A DNA stretch of 20,603 nt from an uncultured Eubacteriales bacterium (GCA_905198865.1 CAJKEB010000032.1:1-20603), one strand, 5' to 3'; positions 1 to 7,621 are shown, numbered from the stretch's first letter. A program made the numbers and translations. Notes: generated from the letters alone by a model not told the origin.

Positions 1-231
1 TGCATACGCACTTGCTACGCAAGTCCGGTCACAGCAAGCCTGCCGTAGCTTGAAATATCGCCTTTTGCAAAGGCGATCGCATTAAACCGCCGAATTGCGG
101 TTTACCAATTTGGATTTATAACCTTTTCTTAAAAGGTTTGGGCGCATAAACTATAATTTATCAGATAATTAACACTATAAATTCATGGTCTTTCTTTAAA
201 AACTTAAATATCTTTCATATACAGCGTTTTT
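1..231. repeat. Non-coding tail with a tandem array of short hairpins
   Basis: No gene is seen here. Consecutive short inverted repeats fill 10-138: ACTTGC/GCAAGT (10-24), CAAGC/GCTTG (35-52), CGCCTTT/AAAGGCG with a 3-nt loop (59-75), AAACCGC/GCGGTTT (84-103) and AACCTTTT/AAAAGGTT with a 3-nt loop (120-138). They are followed by AAACTATAATTTAT (148-161), which also ends the hairpin element at 940-1010 and recurs inverted at 20548. This looks like the right end of a dispersed non-coding element whose left end lies outside the window. The last hairpin could also terminate the leftward AbrB-type gene. The function is unknown. Confidence 0.6.
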
Positions 232-483
232 TCATTCGGCATTATTATAATATTGCCGCAATTTTTTGATACATTCACTACAAATGTTTTTGTCAAGAAC
301 CGATTCGACATTTTCTTCACATCCGCATATATCACATTTACAAACAGTTCTCTTTATAACTATCTGTTTCTCTCCGTTAACTTTTATTATATCAACATCT
401 ACGTATTCCTCGTTCATATCAAGCTCACGGCGTATATCTATCGGAATAACAATACGACCGTTATTGTCAATTTTCTTCAACAT
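232..483 (-). CDS. AbrB/SpoVT-type transition-state regulator with C-terminal zinc-ribbon-like cysteines
   Basis: This is a small DNA-binding protein (83 aa). Residues 3-45 match the swapped-hairpin AbrB domain: KKIDNNGRIVIPIDIRREL, then a beta-rich stretch ending IVIKR. The C-terminal part carries CKCDICGC (C48-C55) and CSEC (C68-C71), a likely Zn-binding ribbon as in many clostridial AbrB-family regulators. A longer frame begins at a TTG at 492, but the AGGAG at 493-497 abuts that TTG and lies 9 nt from the ATG at 483, so the ATG is preferred. The gene is divergent from an XRE-type regulator and shares its control region. Family members usually repress or tune stationary-phase or local genes; the target here is unknown. 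Confidence 0.85.
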   Translation of the reverse strand: MLKKIDNNGRIVIPIDIRRELDMNEEYVDVDIIKVNGEKQIVIKRTVCKCDICGCEENVESVLDKNICSECIKKLRQYYNNAE

Positions 484-526
484 CTCATACAACTCCTAAA
501 AAATAAATATTGGTGTAAAAAATTTT

Positions 527-625
527 ATTATAACCTGTTTTATATGCAATGCTGATATCCAAACGGTTATAATACAAGCATATTATAAGGCATTTGTTAT
601 AAAATGTCAATATCCAAATGGTTAT
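527..625. promoter_or_regulatory. Divergent promoter region with two copies of a putative operator
   Basis: The 16-bp sequence ATATCCAAACGGTTAT (555-570) recurs as ATATCCAAATGGTTAT (610-625). Each is an imperfect dyad (ATATCC/GGTTAT). The first overlaps a perfect -10 TATAAT (568-573) for the rightward XRE gene; no good -35 is visible. On the minus strand the same string GGTTATAAT (527-535) supplies a -10 for the AbrB-type gene. The second copy lies in the XRE leader. The arrangement suggests autoregulation by the XRE protein and co-control of its neighbour; this is inference. Confidence 0.55.
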
Positions 626-650
626 CGATTTTAATTTTGAGGCTAATATT

Positions 651-878
651 ATGAATACAAATTATTATAGAAGAATCAGAGATTTAAGAGAAGATAATGA
701 TTTATCGCAAAGAGCATTAGCGGCAAAGCTTGGAATGAAGCAGTCGCAATATTGCAGATATGAGCAGGGATATCGTGATATACCTACAGATATATTAATA
801 AAGTTGGCTGATATATTTAACACAAGTACAGATTATCTTCTTGAACGCACAGACGATCCTGCTCCGCCCAAGGAATAA
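651..878 (+). CDS. XRE-family helix-turn-helix regulator (small, single domain)
   Basis: This 75-residue protein is almost entirely a Cro/cI-type HTH domain: RIRDLREDNDLSQ (8-20), then the HTH core RALAAKLGMKQSQYCRYEQG (21-40), then PTDILIKLADIFNTSTDYLL (45-64), the classic five-helix HTH_3 pattern. There is no sensor or oligomerisation extension, and the tail is a short Pro-rich peptide. The ATG at 651 was chosen because GAGG (639-642) is 8 nt upstream. An in-frame ATG at 618 has no ribosome site and sits inside the second operator copy. It is probably the regulator acting on 555-570 and 610-625. Its partner system is unknown. Confidence 0.85.
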   Translation: MNTNYYRRIRDLREDNDLSQRALAAKLGMKQSQYCRYEQGYRDIPTDILIKLADIFNTSTDYLLERTDDPAPPKE

Positions 879-939
879 ATTTGACTGTTTGAAAAGTTTT
901 TTAAAATCAATAAATTCCGGATTTCAATGCAAAAATTGG

Positions 940-1010
940 ATAAATTGTAGTTTGTCGAGCAGTCATTGCAAGCTTAGCTTGCAATAACTGTTTGTCAAAC
1001 TATAATTTAT
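940..1010. repeat. 71-nt MITE-like inverted-repeat element
   Basis: The two halves form one long stem of about 34 positions with only two mismatches and three G-T pairs, closed by a 3-nt loop at 974-976. Arms start ATAAATT(G)TAGTTTG and end CAAACTATAATTTAT; the apex is ATTGCAAGC TTA GCTTGCAAT. The terminal motif recurs at 148-161 and at 20548-20560, which argues for a dispersed repeat family and not a gene-specific terminator, although it may also stop XRE transcription. Confidence 0.75.
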
Positions 1011-1136
1011 TATCCTAAAATTTAACCTATCACAAATAAGTCCGTATATATATATCAGTAAGAATATAATGTAATTTTATTGAATTTATGTCACAAATTA
1101 CTATGTTTCTTTTTGTTAACATCTTGCCTTGAGCTA

Positions 1137-1165
1137 TTGACTATTTCAAAATTGTGTGCTAAAAC
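1137..1165 (+). promoter_or_regulatory. Possible sigmaA promoter of the SLH-protein gene
   Basis: TTGACT (1137-1142) is followed after 17 bp by TAAAAC (1160-1165). The -35 is good and the -10 weak. It is the best-placed candidate upstream of the ribosome site GGAGG (1203-1207). Confidence 0.35.
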
Positions 1166-1214
1166 TAAACTTAGATAAATATTAAAAAGTTAACAGGAAA
1201 ATGGAGGAAAAAAC

Positions 1215-3074
1215 ATGAAATACTTAAAAGACATAGCGGTTACACTTGTTATCACTATGCTTGTTTCGGTATTGCCGGTAGTTGCGATAGCGTTCCCGAG
1301 CGGTGATGATGGCGCGGCAGTGCAGACAGCGGACGTACTTACTATTGAAACCGCTGACCCGAACGCAACACCTACAGTATCGCCTACGGCTGCTCCTGAA
1401 GCACCGACAGATGCGCCTGTTGTAACAGACGATCCGCAGCAGACGCCGGAAAGCAGCGCTGAGCCGACAGCTGAGCCTGAGCCAACGGCAGAACCGACAG
1501 CAAATCCGACCGCTAACCCGACCGGCAAGCACAGCGTTACCGTTCAGGACACAGAACATTCATATATAACAGTTACACCAACGTCTGCTGTTTCAGGAGC
1601 AAAAGTTACAGTTGAGGGTTCAACAGACAGAGGTTACCGTTTTTCAAGAGTATATTACGGATATACCGAGGACGGTGTGAATGTTGAAAAAACACTTTCA
1701 TCAGACGACAGCCATTGGATTGAAGAAGTGTTTGTAATGCCTGCGTCTGACGTGACGATTTATCCGGTGGTTAAAACTCTGTCCGCAAGCGAAGTTGTTG
1801 ACGACGCATACGATCAGATTGATGAGGTTACCGAGCTCAACAGCCTTTATACATCATTATATATAAACAACTCAACTTTGTATGATTCAAGCGATATAAG
1901 CAGTATGAGAAAATATATAGCCGAATCGAAAGAATTGATTGCCGATTTAAAGGTTGCGGTTCAACTGCTTGATGACGCAATCAGCTTAAACGACCTGACA
2001 AAAACTCTTATGGAGAATGTCATTGAGTTGCAGACTGAGCTTGACGAGGTAACCTATGATATGCAATATCTTGCTGAGACAATGGGCGGAGAAGATGTTG
2101 ACTTATTTGATATGTCGGTTACCGTTGCAAAGGGCGGAAAGGTAACATTGTCGGGCTTGGTGTCCGGTACTGTAAACGCAACAAGCGTAAAGCAGGTATC
2201 GGAGTTCTATGACATCGAACCCGATGGTTCAACCTCGCTTTCGTTCACAATTACAGCAGCTGCGGGCTACAGTCTTACATCTTTTAAGATTAACAACAAG
2301 ACTGTGAGCGTAACAGGTAATAAGGTTACAATCAAGGCTTCATCAATCGGAAGCTATGTCAAGAACGGATACATGGATGTTGTCGCTTCGTTCAGCTATT
2401 CAGGCTTCAATAGCAGCGGCGGAACGGTCAGCGGCGGTTACGGCGGCGGAATAACAGCCGGCGGCGGTTACGGCGGCGGAATAACAGCCGGCGGCGGTAC
2501 CGGAACAATAAGCGGAGTTACTCCGACATCAGCACCTGTTATCGGCGGATTTACCGATATTGCCGATGTGGAGTGGGCAAAAGAGGCTATCCTGGCACTC
2601 AGTAATCTCGGAATTGTAAACGGCATGGGCGATGGTGTATTTGCTCCTCAGCAGCAGGTTACGCGTGAGCAGTTCGCAAAGATGATAGTGGGCGTTATGG
2701 GATATTCTGTTGACAGCAATGCGGTTACGGAATTCAGTGACGCAAACGGCGACTGGTATACTCCGTATATTGCCGCAGCAGCTCAAAACGGCCTTGTTAC
2801 CGGCCGCGAAGACGGTACATTCGGCGTAGGCGATAACATTACACGACAGGATATGGCGGTTATTATTTTCAGAGCGCTTGGCTCAAATGCATCCGAAATC
2901 CATGAGTTCACCGACTCAGCCGATATTTCGGGCTATGCTGTTGAGGCAGTATCGGCTTTATATAACATGGGCATTATCAGCGGATATACTGACGGTTCGT
3001 TCGGTCCGAAGGATAATGCGACAAGAGCCGAGGCTGCAAAGATGCTCTACGGTGTATATGGTATAGTTCATTAA
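1215..3074 (+). CDS. SLH-domain surface protein with Pro/Thr linker and Gly-rich hinge
   Basis: This is a secreted protein (619 aa) attached to the cell wall by three S-layer homology domains. A signal peptide covers residues 1-26 (cleavage after AIA). Residues 48-104 are a Pro/Thr/Glu-rich linker with repeated EPTA/NPTA units. Residues 106-187 are a beta-rich, repeat-like domain; 190-295 are helical and possibly coiled coil; 300-395 are a second beta-rich domain; 400-430 are Gly-rich. The SLH domains are at about 446-497, 506-556 and 564-616. Their TRAE-type motifs read TREQ, TRQD and TRAE; only the third is canonical. SLH domains normally bind pyruvylated secondary cell-wall polymer. GGAGG lies 7 nt before the ATG. 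It is followed by a large hairpin (3099-3166), so it is probably monocistronic. The ligand or role of the exposed part is unknown. Confidence 0.9.
   Translation: MKYLKDIAVTLVITMLVSVLPVVAIAFPSGDDGAAVQTADVLTIETADPNATPTVSPTAAPEAPTDAPVVTDDPQQTPESSAEPTAEPEPTAEPTANPTANPTGKHSVTVQDTEHSYITVTPTSAVSGAKVTVEGSTDRGYRFSRVYYGYTEDGVNVEKTLSSDDSHWIEEVFVMPASDVTIYPVVKTLSASEVVDDAYDQIDEVTELNSLYTSLYINNSTLYDSSDISSMRKYIAESKELIADLKVAVQLLDDAISLNDLTKTLMENVIELQTELDEVTYDMQYLAETMGGEDVDLFDMSVTVAKGGKVTLSGLVSGTVNATSVKQVSEFYDIEPDGSTSLSFTITAAAGYSLTSFKINNKTVSVTGNKVTIKASSIGSYVKNGYMDVVASFSYSGFNSSGGTVSGGYGGGITAGGGYGGGITAGGGTGTISGVTPTSAPVIGGFTDIADVEWAKEAILALSNLGIVNGMGDGVFAPQQQVTREQFAKMIVGVMGYSVDSNAVTEFSDANGDWYTPYIAAAAQNGLVTGREDGTFGVGDNITRQDMAVIIFRALGSNASEIHEFTDSADISGYAVEAVSALYNMGIISGYTDGSFGPKDNATRAEAAKMLYGVYGIVH
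2431..2500 (+). repeat. Exact 30-bp tandem repeat inside the SLH-protein gene
   Basis: The 30-bp units 2431-2460 and 2461-2490 are identical, with a partial third unit from 2491. They encode GGYGGGITAG twice in the hinge just before the SLH domains. Perfect identity suggests recent slippage, and copy number may vary between strains. Confidence 0.9.
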
Positions 3075-3098
3075 AATTAAATTTATTTGAAGCCAAAA

Positions 3099-3166
3099 CC
3101 CTCTCAGTCTGCTCAGCCCCCGCCTCTCATTTTTGGAGGGACGGCGGCGGAGTATGACGGAGAGGG
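3099..3166. repeat. Dispersed CCCTCTC/GAGAGGG hairpin element, likely also a terminator
   Basis: CCCTCTC (3099-3105) pairs with GAGAGGG (3160-3166), and inner segments pair discontinuously (GTC/GAC, CTC/GAG, GCC/GGC, CCGCC/GGCGG). Read on the minus strand it starts AAGCCCTCTCCGTCA, the same start as the element cut by the window end at 20570. Related TIRs are at 13544-13616. It lies 25 bp after the SLH gene and before a T-rich run, so it may terminate that transcript. Confidence 0.7.
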
Positions 3167-3188
3167 CTTATATATTTTCTTTAATTTC

Positions 3189-3217
3189 TTGAATATATGG
3201 AATTTTTGTGGTATACT
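3189..3217 (+). promoter_or_regulatory. sigmaA promoter (extended -10) for the deacetylase-rlmB-ymdB-pgeF operon
   Basis: TTGAAT (3189-3194) is followed after 17 bp by TATACT (3212-3217), preceded by TGG (a TGn extended -10). Transcription would start near 3224, about 40 nt before the first start codon. No later promoter or terminator is evident up to 6653. Confidence 0.75.
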
Positions 3218-3262
3218 AACGTAAGAATAAATATATTAATTTGTAAAGGTAAGTGAATCGAT

Positions 3263-4219
3263 TTGAGAAAACTATGGTTAAAGATTTTTATGCTTGCAGC
3301 GCTATGCGCTATTGGACTTGGATTTGCTGTAAGCGGCGTATATGCTTATACTGATGACAGTCAGTTAAGACTTGTAACCGAGGCGTTCGGCGAAGTAGGA
3401 GCGACTGTCGAGTATAAGTATCCCGAAGATACCCTGACCGTGAAAAAGGACGGACAGGTTGCGGTGATGAAGCTCAGAAGCCGTCTGCTCTACCGCGACG
3501 GTAAGTTCTATCAGCTTGACAGAGAAGTTGTAGTGTACAATGACAGGGCATATGTCTCCCCTGACGCTGTAGAAAAGGCTTTCGGACTGCCGCCCAAAAG
3601 AGTGGTTGACCCGAACAAGCCTATGGTTTGCCTGACGTTTGACGACGGTCCGTATTCTCCGGTAACGGATTCGCTGCTTGATGTGCTGGAGGCGTATAAT
3701 TCAAAGGCTACATTCTTTATAACCGGAAACATGGCTTGGCAGTATCCGGAAACACTCAAGCGTGAATATCAGCTTGGCATGGAATTGGGAAACCACACAT
3801 ATTATCATCCGCACCTGATTAATTGTTCGTGGGACGAGATAATCAATGAGCTTAATATGACAAACAAGGTTGTCTATGATATAACAGGAGATTATTTGAA
3901 AATTATACGTCCGCCTCACGGTGAGTCGAATGACTTGGTCAGATACGCAGTGGGCGTTCCTATAATCAAATGGAACCTTGACACGCTTGACTGGCTTTAC
4001 TTAGACCGTGATATAATATATCATAAGGTAATGGACAACATTTCTGACGGCGATATTGTGCTTATGCACGATTTGCTTGAGCCTACAAGGCAGGCGGTTT
4101 GGATTATGGTTCCAGCCCTGCTTGAACAGGGGTATCAGCTTGTAACTGCGTCCGAGATGATTACGGCAAAGGGCTGGACACTTGACGCAGGAGTTGAGTA
4201 TTTCTGCGTTAAACAGTAA
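3263..4219 (+). CDS. Secreted polysaccharide deacetylase (NodB/CE4) with copper-amine-oxidase-N-like domain
   Basis: This exported metal-dependent deacetylase (318 aa) probably acts on peptidoglycan or another N-acetylated glycan. Residues 1-28 are a signal peptide ending VYA. Residues 30-108 resemble the Cu-amine-oxidase N-terminal domain common in clostridial wall proteins (AFGEVGATVEY ... RAYVSPDAVEKAFG). The NodB domain has TFDDG (125-129; D127 and D128), HTYYHP (178-183; metal-binding H178 and H182), RPPHG (216-220; His replaces the usual Tyr), DTLDW (240-244) and IVLMHD (265-270). The start is TTG at 3263; an in-frame stop lies just upstream and the N-terminus then reads as a good signal peptide. 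AGG (3247-3249) is rather far away, so initiation may be weak. First gene of a rightward operon. Confidence 0.9.
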   Translation: MRKLWLKIFMLAALCAIGLGFAVSGVYAYTDDSQLRLVTEAFGEVGATVEYKYPEDTLTVKKDGQVAVMKLRSRLLYRDGKFYQLDREVVVYNDRAYVSPDAVEKAFGLPPKRVVDPNKPMVCLTFDDGPYSPVTDSLLDVLEAYNSKATFFITGNMAWQYPETLKREYQLGMELGNHTYYHPHLINCSWDEIINELNMTNKVVYDITGDYLKIIRPPHGESNDLVRYAVGVPIIKWNLDTLDWLYLDRDIIYHKVMDNISDGDIVLMHDLLEPTRQAVWIMVPALLEQGYQLVTASEMITAKGWTLDAGVEYFCVKQ

Positions 4220-4273
4220 GAACAGAAGATTCAGATATTGAACTAAATAATAGCTTTAACAGAGGAATAATTA

Positions 4274-5023
4274 ATGAAGAACAATACAGATGACAAACTA
4301 TACGGCAGAAATCCGGTAATCGAAGCGCTTGAAAACGGTCGTGCTGTTGATAAGATTTATCTTCAGGAGAGGCTTAATCATCCCGCGATCGGCAGAATAC
4401 GTAATCTTGCAAAGGAGCGCAGTATCCATTATCAGTTTGTTTCAAAGCGTAACCTTGATCAGATGTGCGGCGGCGAAAACCATCAGGGAGTTGTTGCAGC
4501 CGCGGCAGCTCATGACTATGTTTCGGTTGAGGATATATTAAGCCTTGCCGAGAACCGGGGCGAGGCTCCGTTTGTCGTGATTTGCGAGGGGCTGACCGAT
4601 CCGCATAATCTGGGCAGCGTTATAAGAACGGCAAATGCAGCGGGCGCGCACGGTGTTATAATTCCCAAAAACCGAAGCGTATCGCTTAACTCAACCGTTG
4701 CAAAGGTGAGCGCCGGAGCGGTTGAGTATACTTATGTGGCAAAGGTGTCAAACATAGCTCAGACCCTTGAAAAGCTCAAAAAAGCCGGTTTGTGGATTGT
4801 AGGAACCGACCTTTCCGGCACACAGGAGCATTATGACTGCGACCTCAAAGGTCCAATCGGTATTGTAATCGGAAGTGAGGGCAGCGGCATGAGCCGTTTG
4901 GTTCGTGACGGCTGCGACTTCCTGGTAAAGATACCCATGATAGGCGAGATTGAGTCGCTTAACGCCTCCGTTGCGGCAGGAGTATTGCTGTACGAGGCGG
5001 TCAGACAGAGAAGAGAAAAATAA
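4274..5023 (+). CDS. rlmB: 23S rRNA (guanosine-2'-O-)-methyltransferase, TrmH/RlmB family
   Basis: This SPOUT-class SAM-dependent 2'-O-methyltransferase (249 aa) is expected to methylate G2251 in the P-loop of 23S rRNA. The N-terminal substrate-binding domain begins YGRNPVIEAL (10-19) and includes NHQGVVA (69-75). The SPOUT motifs are NLGSVIRTA (112-120), IGIVIGSEGSGMS (195-207) and the knot segment IPMIGEIESLNASVA (220-234). The ATG at 4274 is preceded by AGAGGA with 7-nt spacing. It lies 54 bp after the deacetylase gene and 22 bp before ymdB. TrmH-family paralogues differ in RNA target, so the exact nucleotide is inferred from length and domain plan. Confidence 0.88.
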   Translation: MKNNTDDKLYGRNPVIEALENGRAVDKIYLQERLNHPAIGRIRNLAKERSIHYQFVSKRNLDQMCGGENHQGVVAAAAAHDYVSVEDILSLAENRGEAPFVVICEGLTDPHNLGSVIRTANAAGAHGVIIPKNRSVSLNSTVAKVSAGAVEYTYVAKVSNIAQTLEKLKKAGLWIVGTDLSGTQEHYDCDLKGPIGIVIGSEGSGMSRLVRDGCDFLVKIPMIGEIESLNASVAAGVLLYEAVRQRREK

Positions 5024-5045
5024 AGTATCATTTGGAGTGTATAAT

Positions 5046-5828
5046 ATGAGAGTTCTTGCCGTCGGAGATATAGTCGGCGTACCCGGCAGAGAATATGTAT
5101 ATAATAATTTGAATAAAATCAGAAGAAAGTATAATATTGATTTTGTTGTGGCAAACGGCGAGAATTCCGCAACCTCAAACGGGATTACTCCGGACATTGC
5201 CGAAAGGCTTGTGCAGAGCGGTGTTGATGTTATAACCATGGGCAATCATACCTACGGCACAAAAACAGCGGGTATGGCGCTTGACGAAAATCCGAGGCTG
5301 ATACGTCCGCTTAACTTTCCGCCTGAGTTTGAGGGGCGGGGCTTTACGGTTCAGGATCTGGGCTTTGCTTCCGTTGCGGTTATTAATCTTATCGGCAGGA
5401 TAAACATGACACCGGCTGATTGTCCGTTCAGAGCGGTTGAAAAGGCGCTCAGGGAGATATCTGCCGATATAATAATAGTAGATATCCATGCCGAGACAAC
5501 AAGCGAGCGTCTGGCAATGGGCAACTTCCTTGACGGAAAGGTACAGATTGTATTCGGCACTCATACGCATGTCCAGACGGCGGACGAGCATATCCTGCCC
5601 GGCGGAACCGCATACATCTCTGATTTGGGAATGACCGGAATAATGGATTCTATTCTGGGCGTGAAGAAAGAAATAATAATAGATTATTATTATAACGCAG
5701 GCAAGCGTTTCCGCTTTGAAAAGGCGGAAGAGGGAGAGGTCTGGTTCAACGGCTGTATCTTTGATATAGACAACAAGACCAAAAAGGTGACCGGAATTGA
5801 ACGTCTGCGTTTCAGTAAAATTGATTGA
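5046..5828 (+). CDS. ymdB: YmdB-family metallophosphoesterase (2',3'-cyclic nucleotide phosphodiesterase)
   Basis: This cytoplasmic dinuclear-metal phosphoesterase (260 aa; the Bacillus protein is about the same length) hydrolyses 2',3'-cAMP and influences biofilm and motility choice in Bacillus. Conserved elements are GDIVGVPGR (7-15; D8), NGEN (37-40; E39 and N40), GNHTY (66-70; N67 and H68), DIHAETTSE (146-154; H148) and GTHTHVQTAD (171-180; H173 and H175), so all metal ligands are present. The longer frame from 4950 overlaps rlmB; the ATG at 5046 has GGAG 8 nt upstream and begins with the family's MR-L-GD-VG pattern. The frequent neighbour rny (RNase Y) is not present here. Confidence 0.92.
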   Translation: MRVLAVGDIVGVPGREYVYNNLNKIRRKYNIDFVVANGENSATSNGITPDIAERLVQSGVDVITMGNHTYGTKTAGMALDENPRLIRPLNFPPEFEGRGFTVQDLGFASVAVINLIGRINMTPADCPFRAVEKALREISADIIIVDIHAETTSERLAMGNFLDGKVQIVFGTHTHVQTADEHILPGGTAYISDLGMTGIMDSILGVKKEIIIDYYYNAGKRFRFEKAEEGEVWFNGCIFDIDNKTKKVTGIERLRFSKID

Positions 5829-5852
5829 TGTTTGATTATGGGGCATATATAT

Positions 5853-6653
5853 ATGAACAGTAATTTTATAGAAGTAAACAAGGACGGCAGAAGCTATCTG
5901 CGTCTGAAAAAATTTGATGAGCTCGGAGTAATAAACGGATTTACACGCCGCACCGGCGGTGTGAGTCACGGCAAAATTACGGGGTTTAACTTCGGCTTTC
6001 GTGTGGGTGACGACCCTGATGATGTACTTATGAATTACAAGCTGCTCGCCGAAGATATGGGCTTTGACGTCAATCGGACAGTCTGTGCCAGACAGCAGCA
6101 TACGGATAACATACGCATAGTGAGCGAGGCCGACTGCGGCAAAGGCGTTATCGTTGTTGACAGCGATATTCGCGACACAGACGGACTGATAACAAATATC
6201 CCCGGTATTCCGCTTGTTGTATTCACAGCGGACTGCGTGCCGCTGCTGTTTTTCGACCCGGTCAACAGGGTTATTGCCGCAACTCATGCAGGCTGGAGAG
6301 GTACGGCGCAGAAAATCGGCAAAAAGACGGTTGGGCTTATGAAGTCCGAGTTCGGCTGCAAGCCTGAAAATATCATTGCAGCAATCGGACCGAGTATAGG
6401 CGCATGCTGCTTTGAGGTTGACAGAGCTACTGCCGAAAACTTTGATGAAAGATACCGCATACCAAAGCCGAACGATAAGTTCCATGTGGACTTGTGGGCG
6501 GTAAATAAGGACGACCTGCTTGACGAGGGTATGAAGCCCGGAAATATCTATGTGTCCGGCGAATGTACTATTTGTAATTCAGATAAGTATTATTCATATC
6601 GGACGCATAAGGAACACACAGGCCGTCAGGTGGCTGTTATTTCTCTTGTTTAA
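5853..6653 (+). CDS. pgeF: Peptidoglycan editing factor PgeF (YfiH/YlmD, LACC1-like)
   Basis: This is a Cys/His zinc enzyme of the DUF152/LACC1 family (266 aa). Members act as purine nucleoside phosphorylase or adenosine deaminase and, in E. coli, keep abnormal amino acids out of muropeptides. The active site is visible: QQHTDNI (His83), TADCVPLLFFDP (Cys128) and THAGWRGT (His145), followed by GPSIGACCFEV and YSYR...TGR. Three in-frame starts exist: TTG 5832, ATG 5838 and ATG 5853. The last was chosen because GGGG (5840-5843) is 9 nt upstream and the N-terminus then matches family length; this is uncertain. It is the last gene of the operon and ends 10 bp from the convergent rsmI stop, with no hairpin between. 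Confidence 0.88.
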   Translation: MNSNFIEVNKDGRSYLRLKKFDELGVINGFTRRTGGVSHGKITGFNFGFRVGDDPDDVLMNYKLLAEDMGFDVNRTVCARQQHTDNIRIVSEADCGKGVIVVDSDIRDTDGLITNIPGIPLVVFTADCVPLLFFDPVNRVIAATHAGWRGTAQKIGKKTVGLMKSEFGCKPENIIAAIGPSIGACCFEVDRATAENFDERYRIPKPNDKFHVDLWAVNKDDLLDEGMKPGNIYVSGECTICNSDKYYSYRTHKEHTGRQVAVISLV

Positions 6654-6663
6654 ATATTAAAAA

Positions 6664-7509
6664 CTATGATTTAAGTTTAAGAAACAGCTCATAGGCTTCG
6701 TTTTTGGAAATATCGGTCTTTTCGGAGACCAGCTTTGCGATTTCCTTGCCCTTGAGTCCCTGATTTATATATTCAGCAATCAGAGTTTCAGCGTCGGGAA
6801 GTTCTTCCCGGCGTTTTTCTTTTACCTTTTCTATGTCTGCGCCGGCTATGATAAGCACAAATTCGCCTTTGGGCGGCGTTTCCTCAAAGTGCGTCACTGC
6901 CCCGCCGAGTGTGGTGTGAAGATACTCCTCGTACTTCTTTGTCAGCTCACGCGCAAGAACAATTTTTCTCTCGCCGCCGAATACCTCTGCCATATCCCTG
7001 AGGGTGTAAATGAGCTTGTGCGGCGCTTCGTAGAATATCATAGTACGTGTCTCGTCAGTGAGGCTCAGCAGATGTTCGCGGCGGCTCTTTTTGTTTACGC
7101 TCAGAAATCCCTCAAATGTAAATCGTCCTGTGGGCAGACCCGACGCAACAAGCGCAGTTGCAAAAGCGCACGGACCGGGGAGCGATTCGACAGGGATATT
7201 GTTTTCGATGCACTGCCGAACGAGATCCTCGCCGGGGTCGGATATGCCGGGCATACCTGCATCTGTCACTATCGCGACTGTTGTTCCCGAAATCAGCTTC
7301 TGAATAAGATAATCGCCCTTTTCGCGCTTGTTGTGCTCGTAATAGCTTGTAACCGGCTTCTTTATTTCAAAGTGGTTTAAGAGCTTCATACTCACTCTGG
7401 TGTCCTCTGCCGCAATTAGGTCAACGCTTTTGAGCGTTTCAAGAGTTCGGTATGTTATGTCGCCCAGGTTGCCTATCGGCGTCGGGCATAGGTATAGTTT
7501 TCCTTTCAT
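6664..7509 (-). CDS. rsmI: 16S rRNA (cytidine1402-2'-O)-methyltransferase
   Basis: RsmI (YabC, tetrapyrrole-methylase fold, 281 aa) makes the 2'-O-methyl of C1402 in the 16S decoding centre. Signature segments are LYLCPTPIGNLGDITYR (5-21), AEDTR (34-38), VTDAGMPGISDPG (81-93), LPGPCA (110-115), GLPTGRFTFEGFL (124-136) and RELTKKYEE. The C-terminal helical tail ends FLKLKS. The frame extends upstream to 7617, but the ATG at 7509 is preceded by AAGGAG (7518-7523) at 8-nt spacing, and the extension would run through a dispersed repeat. It lies downstream of trmN6 in the same direction, the order seen in Bacillus (yabB ... yabC). Confidence 0.95.
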   Translation of the reverse strand: MKGKLYLCPTPIGNLGDITYRTLETLKSVDLIAAEDTRVSMKLLNHFEIKKPVTSYYEHNKREKGDYLIQKLISGTTVAIVTDAGMPGISDPGEDLVRQCIENNIPVESLPGPCAFATALVASGLPTGRFTFEGFLSVNKKSRREHLLSLTDETRTMIFYEAPHKLIYTLRDMAEVFGGERKIVLARELTKKYEEYLHTTLGGAVTHFEETPPKGEFVLIIAGADIEKVKEKRREELPDAETLIAEYINQGLKGKEIAKLVSEKTDISKNEAYELFLKLKS

Positions 7510-7540
7510 GATTTGATCTCCTTTGTGTTGTAATATAACT

Positions 7541-7564
7541 GTAGGGGCGGATAGTATCCGCCCG
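7541..7564. repeat. Dispersed GTAGGGGCGG palindrome, copy 1
   Basis: This 24-bp string is identical to 13576-13599. Its core is GGGCGGAT-AGT-ATCCGCCC, an 8-bp stem with a 3-nt loop. It lies just upstream of the rsmI ribosome site, in the trmN6-rsmI gap. Confidence 0.85.
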
Positions 7565-7621
7565 TGGGGTTGATAGCCGTTCATACAAAGGCACACACTG
7601 CGTAAAATGCGTATCATATAT

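Larger units (their letters stand above)
879..1214. other. Intergenic region: MITE-like hairpin plus leader of the SLH gene
   Basis: No ORF is supported. It holds the inverted-repeat element at 940-1010, an AT-rich stretch (1011-1130), and the likely promoter and leader of the SLH gene (1137-1214). Confidence 0.7.

Noticed and set aside
73..80. GCGATCGC, the cyanobacterial HIP1 octamer
   Set aside because: A single copy produced by the end of a hairpin; nothing else in the window is cyanobacterial.
1190..1528. A minus-strand frame encoding Gly/Val/Ala/Ser repeats
   Set aside because: It is the reverse complement of the Pro/Thr-rich linker of the SLH protein, not an independent gene.
2431..2500. 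30-bp repeats as a possible CRISPR array
   Set aside because: The units are directly adjacent without spacers and are in frame within the SLH gene.
4748..5245. A 165-codon minus-strand frame across rlmB and ymdB
   Set aside because: It spans the junction of two conserved plus-strand genes and has no recognisable motif or ribosome site.
5175..6485. A 436-codon open frame on the minus strand
   Set aside because: It lies antisense to ymdB and pgeF, which are clear conserved genes. The translation has no family pattern and no ribosome site.
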